A DNA stretch of 64,000 bases. It comes from JAAYJR01 sp964563975 (lineage in GTDB: Bacteria; Bacteroidota; Bacteroidia; Bacteroidales; Prolixibacteraceae). The stretch is from the NCBI GenBank assembly GCA_964563975.1, contig CAZLZJ010000006.1, positions 1 through 64,000 of the forward strand, written 5' to 3'. The notes under the pieces are model-generated. The model saw only the letters and a program-made list of their open reading frames with translations. It was not told the origin of the DNA and searched no databases. Of the stretch, positions 53,127 through 61,481 are shown piece by piece; positions within the stretch are counted from its first letter, which is position 1, and every line of letters begins with the position of its first letter. Made by a program: the position numbers and the translations under genes.

Positions 53127-54152
53127 TCAAATAGCTTTTCTTACAGCTTCTTTTTCAGCCTTCTCAATAACCTTTTCCATTGAAACCGGCTTACCACCTT
53201 TAGCTTTACTCAGATCAGCTGCCTCCATAAAGGCCATTATCTCAATTGTTTCACGAGGATCAAACGGCACAACTCCTGAATCAAAAAATTTAACAATTTC
53301 ATCGAGAAGCGGGTTATATCCGGCATAAGGCCCCAGGTCCAATATCTCTTTTTCGGTAAATACCCTTCCCCCGTAACCTGCTTTTCCCTGGCGAATTCCT
53401 CTGAATGAGCCGATCCTGTTATCGTTCCATACACCCACTACCATATCACTCCCCGGCGAAAATGCCCTGGTAACCGTCTTACAACCGGCACCCATAACGG
53501 TAAAAAGTGTCTCCACACCATGAATGCCGTACCAGAACAGATCAGGATGAGTCTCTTCAAGCGATGCGGGGCTATATGCTTCAGCACCCAATACTTTTCC
53601 TTTCGTTCCATCTTTCAACCGGTCAACTCCGGTAATGTATCTTAACGATGATGCTGAAAAGAGAGGTACCCCATATTTTTCAGAAGCCTTGAATATTGCA
53701 ATACCGTCGGCTAATGATGCTGCCATAGGCTTATCAATAAACATGCGTTTCCCGGCTTTCAAAACAGGAAGAGCCTGCTCCAGATGCCTGCGACCATCGT
53801 TAGTTTCAAGAAGCACAACGTCAACTTTCTGTATCAACTCTTCTATGGAACCTGTAATTTCCACCCCCATCTCCTTTATTTGCTGGGTATATTCTTCAAT
53901 CCTGTCAACACTCGATTTTATATCCAAACTGCCTTTGGGATATGCGGCAACCACTCTGAAGTTACTATACTTACTGCCTGCATCGGCAGAATTCAACACT
54001 TTGGTAAATGCAATACTGTGTGATGTATCAAGACCTATTATACCAACCCTTTTACCTGCCTGCAAATTGAAGCTTCCAATCAGTGAAGGAGCAGTTACGA
54101 TACCGATCCCCGACATTGCCCCGGTTTTTATAAATTTTCTTCTGTCAATCAT
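53127..54152 (-). CDS. Gfo/Idh/MocA family oxidoreductase with twin-arginine-like signal
   Basis: This NAD(P)-dependent oxidoreductase-like protein has 341 residues. An N-terminal twin-arginine-like signal, MIDRRKFIKTGAMSGIG, suggests export to the periplasm or beyond. The Rossmann fold begins RVGIIGLDTSHSIAF, where the usual GxGxxG is replaced, and EKYGVPLFSASSLRYI lies in the substrate domain. KPMA in MFIDKPMAASLADG is the family EKP-type motif with Asp instead of Glu. The substrate is unknown; a sugar or cyclitol derivative is typical. It follows the esterase gene after 45 nt. Confidence 0.8.
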   Translation of the reverse strand: MIDRRKFIKTGAMSGIGIVTAPSLIGSFNLQAGKRVGIIGLDTSHSIAFTKVLNSADAGSKYSNFRVVAAYPKGSLDIKSSVDRIEEYTQQIKEMGVEITGSIEELIQKVDVVLLETNDGRRHLEQALPVLKAGKRMFIDKPMAASLADGIAIFKASEKYGVPLFSASSLRYITGVDRLKDGTKGKVLGAEAYSPASLEETHPDLFWYGIHGVETLFTVMGAGCKTVTRAFSPGSDMVVGVWNDNRIGSFRGIRQGKAGYGGRVFTEKEILDLGPYAGYNPLLDEIVKFFDSGVVPFDPRETIEIMAFMEAADLSKAKGGKPVSMEKVIEKAEKEAVRKAI

Positions 54153-54197
54153 AATTTTTTTTATTAAGGTTTTTTAATATGTAAATACCAGATTATT

Positions 54198-55553
54198 TTA
54201 TGGTTTTAAAAAATATCTGAAAAACTGATAAATCTGCTCATTTGACAACTCATCAGGTGAGTGCTCCTCACGATTGGTCATTGCAACACGACAATCATAA
54301 CCAAGCAACTTATTCACAGCTACACTGTGATTAAGTGCCCTCCACCTTGAAGGAGGATCTTCAGAACCTCCGGATACCATAAAAGGTCTTGGTGCCATCA
54401 AAGCATGGAGGTCTGTCAGATCAAAACCCTTTTCCATCAATTCCGGATATAATCCTCTTGCCGGGTTTTCCGTAGTAATCAGGCCGCGTTGTCTCCACGG
54501 TTTTTTATGAAACCCCAGATACCACGGCTCCCAATAATTTACCGATGGCCTGGTATTATCAAAAACAATACCCGGGTCAGACCAGACAGCACAAGAAAAT
54601 TTTTCATATAAACAAGAAGCAAACATTGCCCATTTACCCCCAAATGAATGCCCTGTAATACCAATCCTCAAAGAATCCACCCGGGGCACCTTTGCAAGAA
54701 CATTCCATGCATTGGCAGCGGCATAACCAAGCATTGACAATGGCTGAACCTTTGCATCGTCAATAGAAGGATAGTAGAGCGAATAGGTTTTTTCTTCAGT
54801 TGCCTTGGCAGTACCGATTGACAATGTAACAAATCCCTGTTTTGTAAGCTGCAAAGCAAAATCTCTGAGCGGGCTCCCCTGTCCAATAGCTGTTTCAGGC
54901 TCATAATAGACTGTAATAACCGCCGGTCTTTGTCCTCCGCCTTCAGGAATAAGCAGATAACCTTCCGTAGCTTCACCGGGCATCCAGTAAAAACGTACCC
55001 TGTATTGTGTATAACTATCCTTTTTGAGAGAATCAAGATATTCCGGTTGCTGATCAGTAATTATTTCCGGCCACTTACCCATCATATTTTGCCATGTTTC
55101 CAAAATCTCTTTCCGTCGTTCAATCCAGTCAGACGGAGAACTTACCATTCGCCCATCATAAAATTTCAAAGGTGACCGGTATTGACCAAAATCATTTTCA
55201 AACTCTCTATGAGGTTTACAATAATGAAAAACAGCATCCTGATCATCCTCAAAATTATAAAAAGCTGAAGCAGCACAGTTCCCCAAAGCTTCCGGCTGAG
55301 CCGGCACTTCCTTTATGCCACGTCTCTTATAAGCAAAAATAACATTTTCTTTACATAGGTCTTTTTTAAAATAAAAACTCAAAATCTGCAAAGGCTGAAT
55401 CGCATTATGGCCTATTCCGCTAAACCACAGATCATCTGTACAAACGGCAGTCATGCCGAACTTTGCCGAATCCTCTTTTTGAATATTACAACCTGCCGTT
55501 ATTATAACAATAACAACTGTTAAGAGCTTGAAAAAAAATTTCAAATTATTCAT
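54198..55553 (-). CDS. Alpha/beta-hydrolase lipoprotein (acetylxylan-esterase-like)
   Basis: The 451-residue protein has a lipoprotein signal ending TAGC (Cys22). The C-terminal 280 residues form an alpha/beta hydrolase of the dienelactone hydrolase or acetyl-esterase type. The nucleophile is the Ser in TGHSFGGKWAMFAS, the Asp is in GGSEDPPSRW or nearby, and the His is in NREEHSPDELS. About 100 residues between the signal and the hydrolase (TAVCTDDLWFSGIGHNAIQP) belong to no family I know. It is cotranscribed with the oxidoreductase and may deacylate plant-polymer sugars. The substrate is inference only. Confidence 0.75.
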   Translation of the reverse strand: MNNLKFFFKLLTVVIVIITAGCNIQKEDSAKFGMTAVCTDDLWFSGIGHNAIQPLQILSFYFKKDLCKENVIFAYKRRGIKEVPAQPEALGNCAASAFYNFEDDQDAVFHYCKPHREFENDFGQYRSPLKFYDGRMVSSPSDWIERRKEILETWQNMMGKWPEIITDQQPEYLDSLKKDSYTQYRVRFYWMPGEATEGYLLIPEGGGQRPAVITVYYEPETAIGQGSPLRDFALQLTKQGFVTLSIGTAKATEEKTYSLYYPSIDDAKVQPLSMLGYAAANAWNVLAKVPRVDSLRIGITGHSFGGKWAMFASCLYEKFSCAVWSDPGIVFDNTRPSVNYWEPWYLGFHKKPWRQRGLITTENPARGLYPELMEKGFDLTDLHALMAPRPFMVSGGSEDPPSRWRALNHSVAVNKLLGYDCRVAMTNREEHSPDELSNEQIYQFFRYFLKP

Positions 55554-55864
55554 TAACCTGAATATAATTTAATTATGGGTCATCAAAGGAAGCCGTTTAA
55601 ATCCGCGGCTTATATATTCTATAATGTGTTGCAAGTTAGTAATAAAGATTTAAAAATCGCAGGAGTTATTCAGGAAGATAAAAATTAAAATACCTGTTTT
55701 TTTAATTTAAGTAATTGAGGAACTGATTATAAATAGTACTGTTTTTTCAATTTGCAGATTTATGATATTAATTATATTTGTAGTGCATAAAGCTTCCGTC
55801 CTTTCTTCAGGTGCGGTTTTAGCAAATAGTTATAAAATCCTTCGTTATTAAAAATCTTATAAAT
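55554..55864. other. Divergent intergenic region before the TonB-dependent receptor
   Basis: These 311 nt separate two divergent genes. The right third holds a clear plus-strand promoter (55751-55780) and a 78-nt leader. The remainder is AT-rich with no gene, repeat or structured RNA that I can support. The minus-strand promoter for the esterase gene is not obvious. Confidence 0.5.
55751..55780 (+). promoter_or_regulatory. Bacteroidota-type promoter of the TonB-dependent receptor
   Basis: TTTG at 55751-55754 and TATATTTG at 55773-55780, 18 nt apart, match both consensus boxes exactly. Transcription should start near 55787, giving a leader of about 78 nt. Confidence 0.7.
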
Positions 55865-58075
55865 ATGGCAATGAAAATCAGATTATTACTATTATTCTTT
55901 TTAACTGTTAATTACCTTAATGCACAACAACAGTATGAAATCAGGGGATATATTTATGATGTTGAAACAAACAAGGCCATTCCCAATGCAAATATTGTAT
56001 TAAAAGGTACAAAAACAGGCTCAAGCTCAGATGCTCAAGGAGTGTTCACCCTTTTTTCTTTTCCCGGCAAACAAACATTGAGAGCCACTTCTGTGGGATA
56101 TCAGGAAAAAGAATTAGAGATTAATGTTCCTGTTGAAGGAGACCGGCTTATCGAAATAGGCATCTCTCCAAAAAAAATAGGCATTGAAAGTGTTGATGTA
56201 TTTGGACAGATATATCCGGCAGGAAGAGACACCTCGATAAACAGATTGCCAATATCAATATTACCGGCAATTACAAAAATCGATGCAGTTGAAATTGAAA
56301 AACAGGGAGCTGTTACCTTAGTTGATGCAGTTAAGTACGTACCGGGAGGATGGACCGAAACCAGAGGACGTAAAACAAAGCAGTTCTTTACAATAAGGGG
56401 ACAAAAATATCCATATCCCAATTATTCTATTGATGGTATCTGGCAAAAAGAATTTGAAGAGACCGGATATTTCTTTTCAGCCTTAGATATTGAATCAATT
56501 GAAATTGTGCGGTCAGCAAGTGCTTTGGTCAAAGGTTTATCGGGGCTCACCGGGGTTATTGATGTAAAAACAAAAGTGCCTGAAAAAGAGACTGTTTCGG
56601 TTCTGGCAAAATATGGTGAGTTAAATAACTATGCAACCAGGATAAATTATGGAAATAAGATAAATGATATCTCCTTCAACACTTCCGCCTCTCTTTTTGG
56701 CACTGACGGCCCTGCAGGCAGGCATGGAAAAGAGAGAATTGCAAACTTCAGCGGAAATATGAATTGGAAAATCAATGACAGTTGGAAAATATTTGCCGGA
56801 GCAACATATATTTACGGTTCCCGCCAGTTTGTCAATATTGTTGAGCATGGCGCACCAAATATTGCAAGCAGGGAGGAAGCATATGATCCGCTAAGCACAT
56901 TAATCAGCTACGTCAAAACTGAATACAAAGGGAAAAACGGTGGAATAACGGAATTGCAGACTAACTTTACACACAGAAATGCTGAACACTCAAACTACAA
57001 TGTTAATCAGAATTCTACCACTCTTACAGAAGAAAAGGATTGGGAATATGGACTTAATTTACTCCACAATCAACCTTTAAGCCCAACCAATACATTAAGA
57101 TTCGGAGGGCTGTACAATCACTGGGAAGCTCCCAATGGAAAGCGTTACTATGCAGGCCGCAAGTGCAATGTACATACCTGGTCGGGAGTAATTGCCGACG
57201 AACAGAAGGCGGGCAGATTCCTTTTTGACGCAGGATTCCGGGTAATAGGGGGATATATTGTTGAATGGGGCGGCTTTGGCATTGAAGGAAGTGCAGGAGG
57301 ATTTCAAAATGTTGCCTCTATTGAAAATGAAGCTGCTCCTTTTGAGTGGCAATCTGCACTTGGAGCAACTTATCTTTTATCAAGCTCTTTATCTGCACAT
57401 TACAATTTTTCGGGCGGAACAATAGCACCCCGCAAAGGAAGTCTGACCAACGAAAAAGTTACACCGGAAACTGAAGGCAGGTTTCAGCATGACTTGGGAA
57501 TCAGATATAAATCGCACAAAAACGATGAATTTTCAATAAGCACCTTTTACACTAAAAGAAATAACTCTATTGACTTTAGCGGCAGTACGATTGTAATGGA
57601 TAATGATATGGTTATGGAGCTTTATGAAAACCTTGACCGCCGGAGTTATGGCATAGAGTTATCAGGAAAAGTAAATTTACCCGTAATTAACAGCTCCCTG
57701 TTTGCCAATGGTATGCTTATGAAAGGTAAAAAAGGATCAGGATCTGAAATGGAAGATGACAAGCAGCTTCCGGAGGTGATCTTTAACTCCGGGATTTACT
57801 ATGACAATTCGGGGATTGATGCCAATCTGTTTGTAAATTATACCGGTCCATATACAAATAACAGATTTGTAAGTCCGGCATGGGTTGCACAAAATGGTGA
57901 TTTCCCCCTTGGCGATTTTATAACCCTTGATGCTTCTGCCGGTTATACCTTTAAAGGAAAATTTTCAAAAAGATTATTTGTTGAAGTGAAAAATATTTTC
58001 GATAAATTATATTACACTGTCGGGGGTTATCCCGAATTAGGCAGGGTATTTCAATTTGGCATAAGATTTAATTAA
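55865..58075 (+). CDS. TonB-dependent receptor with carboxypeptidase-regulatory-like domain
   Basis: This outer-membrane transporter of 736 residues has a signal peptide (to about residue 21) and a carboxypeptidase-regulatory-like beta domain (22-105, EIRGYIYDVETNKAIPNANI). The plug (about 130-235) contains FFTIRGQKYPYPNYSIDGIW and IEIVRSASALVKGLSGLTG. The barrel ends in ELGRVFQFGIRFN. The plug pattern resembles iron-siderophore receptors of the FecA/FhuA type. There is no SusD partner, which argues against a glycan system. Cargo is not fixed by the sequence. Confidence 0.88.
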   Translation: MAMKIRLLLLFFLTVNYLNAQQQYEIRGYIYDVETNKAIPNANIVLKGTKTGSSSDAQGVFTLFSFPGKQTLRATSVGYQEKELEINVPVEGDRLIEIGISPKKIGIESVDVFGQIYPAGRDTSINRLPISILPAITKIDAVEIEKQGAVTLVDAVKYVPGGWTETRGRKTKQFFTIRGQKYPYPNYSIDGIWQKEFEETGYFFSALDIESIEIVRSASALVKGLSGLTGVIDVKTKVPEKETVSVLAKYGELNNYATRINYGNKINDISFNTSASLFGTDGPAGRHGKERIANFSGNMNWKINDSWKIFAGATYIYGSRQFVNIVEHGAPNIASREEAYDPLSTLISYVKTEYKGKNGGITELQTNFTHRNAEHSNYNVNQNSTTLTEEKDWEYGLNLLHNQPLSPTNTLRFGGLYNHWEAPNGKRYYAGRKCNVHTWSGVIADEQKAGRFLFDAGFRVIGGYIVEWGGFGIEGSAGGFQNVASIENEAAPFEWQSALGATYLLSSSLSAHYNFSGGTIAPRKGSLTNEKVTPETEGRFQHDLGIRYKSHKNDEFSISTFYTKRNNSIDFSGSTIVMDNDMVMELYENLDRRSYGIELSGKVNLPVINSSLFANGMLMKGKKGSGSEMEDDKQLPEVIFNSGIYYDNSGIDANLFVNYTGPYTNNRFVSPAWVAQNGDFPLGDFITLDASAGYTFKGKFSKRLFVEVKNIFDKLYYTVGGYPELGRVFQFGIRFN

Positions 58076-58091
58076 ATACTTTTAAGGCGGA

Positions 58092-58646
58092 TCAGAAAGT
58101 GCTGTATACAGTCTCAACTATCTCTCCGCCTTTTTTTACTGCTTCCAGATTAATAGGAATGAGCTTGTGATATCTTTCGGGAAGGGAATTTTCCAAGCCT
58201 TTTTCCACATTATCCAATTTCAGGATTGGTTTTACTTTAAGAAATGCTCCCAGCATAATCATATTAAACACTTTTAAATTACCCATCTCCGATGCCATTC
58301 TGGTACCCTGTACTTTATATATATTGATATCCTCTCTTACGGGAGGCTGTAAAATCCCATTCGGGTCATAAAAGAGGCTCCCCCCCGGCTTAACACTTTC
58401 CTCAAATTTATTCATACTTTGCTGATTCAGAATAATAGCTGTATCAAACTTATTAAGCACGGGAGAACTTATTCTTTCATCACTTATTATAACGGTTACA
58501 TTTGCTGTACCTCCCCTCATTTCCGGTCCGTATGACGGAAACCAGGTTACCTCCTTCTCTTCCATTATTCCTGAATATGCAAGTATCTTACCCATTGACA
58601 ACACACCCTGGCCGCCAAATCCTGCTATTAATATCTCCTCTGTCAT
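58092..58646 (-). CDS. 2-oxoacid:ferredoxin oxidoreductase gamma subunit
   Basis: This is the gamma subunit of a four-subunit 2-oxoacid:ferredoxin oxidoreductase. The 184-residue protein begins with GFGGQGVLSMGKILAYSG and continues with WFPSYGPEMRGGTANVTVII, both typical of KorC/VorC-type gamma subunits. The order on the minus strand is delta (ferredoxin), alpha, beta, gamma, and this is the last gene. The enzyme oxidises a 2-oxoacid to acyl-CoA plus CO2 and reduces ferredoxin. It can also run in reverse in anaerobes. Confidence 0.93.
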   Translation of the reverse strand: MTEEILIAGFGGQGVLSMGKILAYSGIMEEKEVTWFPSYGPEMRGGTANVTVIISDERISSPVLNKFDTAIILNQQSMNKFEESVKPGGSLFYDPNGILQPPVREDINIYKVQGTRMASEMGNLKVFNMIMLGAFLKVKPILKLDNVEKGLENSLPERYHKLIPINLEAVKKGGEIVETVYSTF

Positions 58647-58665
58647 AAAAACTCAATTAAATTTA

Positions 58666-59445
58666 TTAAACCGGATTGCCTTTTTCTCCATCTTTTAAAT
58701 CTCCGGGCGGATAATAAGGGAACATATTCTCTTCCATCCATCTGTTAGCCTCAACAGGAGTCATTTTCCATCCTGAACTGCAAGATGCAACCACTTCAAT
58801 AAAGGCTGTTCCTTTTTTATCCAATACTTTTTGAATTCCTTTTTTAAGTGCTCTTTTACATTTTCTCACCGACACTGCCGTATGAGCTGCCTGTCTGCTT
58901 ACATAAGAGGTCCCGGGCAACCGGGCAACAATTTCCGTTATATTGATCGGAAAGCCGTTCAACCCGCTTTCTCTTCCCAATGGAGTGGTAGATGTAACCA
59001 TGCCTTCAATGGTTGTTGGGGCCATTTGCCCTCCGGTCATTCCATAAATCCCATTATTTATGAATACCACCAATATATTTTCACCCCTGTTGCATGCATG
59101 GATTATTTCGCCTGTACCGATTGAAGCCAGATCACCATCACCCTGATAAGTAAAAACAAATTTTTCAGGGTTAAGTCTTACTATTCCGGTGGCAACAGCC
59201 GGGGCACGGCCGTGGGCCGCTTCCTGCCAGTCTATATCAATATAGTTATAAATAAACACAGAGCACCCCACCGGTGAAATACCAATGGTTTTTTCTTTTA
59301 AATCCATCTCGTCAATCAGCTCGGCCAGCAGTTTATGAACAACTCCGTGGGTGCAGCCCGGGCAATAATGCATTGTAGTGTCGATCAGCAGACCTGACTT
59401 TTTATAAACAATATTGTCAGATTTAACAATTGTTGAAATATCCAT
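58666..59445 (-). CDS. 2-oxoacid:ferredoxin oxidoreductase beta subunit (TPP-binding)
   Basis: The beta subunit binds thiamine diphosphate. The 259-residue protein has HYCPGCTHGVVHKLLAE, with two Cys likely used for an iron-sulfur cluster in related enzymes, the TPP motif GDGDLASIGTGEIIHAC and NNGIYGMTGGQMAPTT. The alpha-subunit gene ends 1 nt before it. The closest pattern is to branched-chain (VOR) or 2-oxoglutarate (KOR) enzymes, and the sequence alone does not decide between them. Confidence 0.93.
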   Translation of the reverse strand: MDISTIVKSDNIVYKKSGLLIDTTMHYCPGCTHGVVHKLLAELIDEMDLKEKTIGISPVGCSVFIYNYIDIDWQEAAHGRAPAVATGIVRLNPEKFVFTYQGDGDLASIGTGEIIHACNRGENILVVFINNGIYGMTGGQMAPTTIEGMVTSTTPLGRESGLNGFPINITEIVARLPGTSYVSRQAAHTAVSVRKCKRALKKGIQKVLDKKGTAFIEVVASCSSGWKMTPVEANRWMEENMFPYYPPGDLKDGEKGNPV

Positions 59446-59446
59446 A

Positions 59447-60547
59447 TTATCTATCCCCCTCTTTAATAAATTTTATCATCGCCTCAGCTACCTCATTCGG
59501 ATTGGGAATGATTCCTCCCATCCGCCCGAAATACCCCACTCTTCTGATATACCCCGATTCAAAAAGAGACAGCTTTATATCTTCCGTCATCTGTCCGGCA
59601 TTCATCTCAACAGAAAAAAATCCCTTTACCGAAGGCGCAAGCTCCCCAATAATAGTTTTGGGAAAAGGGAAAAGTGTAACCGGTCTTACCAATCCTGTCT
59701 TAAACCCATTATTGCGCAAAATCTCCACTGCTTTCTGACAAACTCTTGCGGAAGTTCCAAAAGCCACAAACAGGTATTCGGCATCCTCACACCGGAACAC
59801 CTCATATCTTTGCTCTGTTTCTTCCATCCTGCGGTATTTCTCCTGAAAGCGGCGATTATTCATTTCATGTACATTGGGATTAAGCTCCAATGAAGTAATA
59901 ATATTACGGTTACGTGATGACGGTTTGCCGGTTGATGCCCAGCTGCCGTACTTTTCTGCCACCTCTTCATCAGTCAGGCGCTTTTGGTAATCTGAAAGTT
60001 CAACTTTTTCCATCATCTGCCCGATAGCTCCGTCAGAAAGGATCATAACGGGATTTCTGTATTTAAAAGCCAGTTCGAAAGACAAGCTTACAAAATCGTT
60101 CATCTCCTGCACTGATGCCGGTGCCAGCACCAGCAATTTATAATCACCATGGCCGCCACCTTTAACAGCTTGGGAATAGTCGGCCTGCGAAGGTTGTATT
60201 GTACCAAGGCCGGGGCCTCCCCTTTGTACATTAATAATCAGACATGGAAGTTCCGCTCCCGCAATATAAGATATTCCTTCTGTCATAAGACTAATACCCG
60301 GGCTGGAAGAAGATGTCATAACTTTTTTCCCGGTGCCTGCAGCACCATAAAGCATATTTATTGCTGCTATCTCACTTTCTGCCTGTAATACAACCATGCC
60401 GGTCTCATCCCACGGCATGCGGACCATCAATGTTTCAAGAACTTCGGACTGAGGTGTTATGGGATATCCAAAATAGCCGTCACATCCGCAGCGAATAGCT
60501 GCTTCGGCAAGAACCTCATTCCCTTTCATTAACCTTAATTCTCCCAT
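59447..60547 (-). CDS. 2-oxoacid:ferredoxin oxidoreductase alpha subunit
   Basis: The alpha subunit carries the pyrimidine-binding domain I and domain II of the enzyme. The 366-residue protein has GCDGYFGYPITPQSEVLE at about residues 18-35, QAESEIAAINMLYGAAGTGK with the conserved Glu, TSSSSPGISLMTEGISYIAG and LIINVQRGGPGLGTIQPSQA. It is preceded by the ferredoxin-like delta subunit after 49 nt and followed by beta after 1 nt. Confidence 0.93.
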   Translation of the reverse strand: MGELRLMKGNEVLAEAAIRCGCDGYFGYPITPQSEVLETLMVRMPWDETGMVVLQAESEIAAINMLYGAAGTGKKVMTSSSSPGISLMTEGISYIAGAELPCLIINVQRGGPGLGTIQPSQADYSQAVKGGGHGDYKLLVLAPASVQEMNDFVSLSFELAFKYRNPVMILSDGAIGQMMEKVELSDYQKRLTDEEVAEKYGSWASTGKPSSRNRNIITSLELNPNVHEMNNRRFQEKYRRMEETEQRYEVFRCEDAEYLFVAFGTSARVCQKAVEILRNNGFKTGLVRPVTLFPFPKTIIGELAPSVKGFFSVEMNAGQMTEDIKLSLFESGYIRRVGYFGRMGGIIPNPNEVAEAMIKFIKEGDR

Positions 60548-60596
60548 TATATATTTTTATTATTGCCTTATAAGCCGGATGATAAAATTCAGTCAA

Positions 60597-60821
60597 TTAA
60601 ATTTTCATTCTATATACAGTAATGCATGTATCGGGACAAACTATGGCGCAATCTGAGCATCCGATACACCCTTCAGGGTGCTCCATATAAGCATAATGAT
60701 AACCTTTGGAATTTACGTTACCATGCAAAGAGAGTACTGCCCTGGTACAAGCCTCAACACATATACTGCAGCCTTTACATACTTCCCTGTCAATTTCAAC
60801 TGCTCCTTTCACTCTTGCCAT
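60597..60821 (-). CDS. 2-oxoacid:ferredoxin oxidoreductase delta subunit (2x[4Fe-4S] ferredoxin)
   Basis: The 74-residue protein has two Cx2Cx2Cx3C cluster motifs: CKGCSICVEACTRAVLS and CIGCSDCAIVCPDTCITVY. It passes electrons from the TPP site to soluble ferredoxin. It is the first gene of the four-gene operon, with a candidate promoter 37 nt upstream of its start. Confidence 0.93.
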   Translation of the reverse strand: MARVKGAVEIDREVCKGCSICVEACTRAVLSLHGNVNSKGYHYAYMEHPEGCIGCSDCAIVCPDTCITVYRMKI

Positions 60822-60857
60822 TTTGTAATTTTATTCTTATTATAGCTAAATCTGCTA

Positions 60858-60891
60858 CAAAACTATTTTTTAGATTTTTAAAAATGTGCAA
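60858..60891 (-). promoter_or_regulatory. Candidate promoter of the oxidoreductase operon
   Basis: On the minus strand TTG (60891-60889) and TAGTTTTG (60865-60858) resemble -33 and -7 boxes. The gap of 23 nt is slightly long. The -33 part overlaps a small palindrome, described separately. Confidence 0.45.
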
Positions 60892-60901
60892 CTATTGTTG
60901 C
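60888..60901. promoter_or_regulatory. Palindrome GCAAC-N4-GTTGC, candidate regulator site
   Basis: GCAAC (60888-60892) and GTTGC (60897-60901) are perfect inverted half-sites with a 4-nt spacer, the geometry of Crp/Fnr-type sites although not the FNR sequence. It overlaps the putative -33 box of the oxidoreductase operon and lies just 4 nt beyond the stop of a Crp/Fnr-family gene. Confidence 0.4.
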
Positions 60902-60905
60902 GTAA

Positions 60906-61472
60906 TTATAATTTATAAAGAAACCGGGTAAGAATATTCCGATGAATACCTAAATATGATGCAATGTGCTGGCGTTGAAGTTTAGCCCCCAGCTCAGGGT
61001 ACTCCTCAAAAAATTTCCGGATACGTTGTTCTGCATTAAGGGATTGAAAAGAGTGAACCCTGTCTATAGCCTGAATATAGCTCTCTTCAGCCAAAATCCG
61101 GACTGTCCGTTCAAACTTCCTGTTATTATCAAGCAGATATTTAAATTCTTCCTTTTCAATATAAATAAGTTTTGAATCTACATAAGCCCGTATAGCCTCT
61201 GTTGAAACTCCCCCGGCATAAAAACCAAGATGGTTGCTGACAATAAAATTATTTGGAGGAAAAAAGAAACGCGACACCCATTCGGTGCCGCTTTCTGAAG
61301 TATAAACAGAGTACAACAATCCATCGATCAGTATCCCGATCTTTTTTGTCTTCTCTCCAAATCCGATAAACGATTCTCCCTTATGTAACAGTACAGGCTT
61401 ATTTTGCAATTCAATCTGCTCTAACAATTCAAGAGTCAGTTTATATCTGGATACTATTTTTTGTTGATCCAT
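60906..61472 (-). CDS. Crp/Fnr family transcription regulator
   Basis: The 188-residue protein has an N-terminal cyclic-nucleotide-binding-type fold (about 20-115; KGESFIGFGEKTKKIGILID) and a C-terminal winged helix (about 140-188) with the HTH segment QRQHIASYLGIHRNILTRF. No cluster-binding cysteines of the FNR type are present, so it is not an iron-sulfur oxygen sensor. This group is common in Bacteroidota with unknown ligands. Its start is 9 nt after the aminotransferase stop, so they are probably cotranscribed. Confidence 0.87.
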   Translation of the reverse strand: MDQQKIVSRYKLTLELLEQIELQNKPVLLHKGESFIGFGEKTKKIGILIDGLLYSVYTSESGTEWVSRFFFPPNNFIVSNHLGFYAGGVSTEAIRAYVDSKLIYIEKEEFKYLLDNNRKFERTVRILAEESYIQAIDRVHSFQSLNAEQRIRKFFEEYPELGAKLQRQHIASYLGIHRNILTRFLYKL

Positions 61473-61481
61473 TCTGAATAG

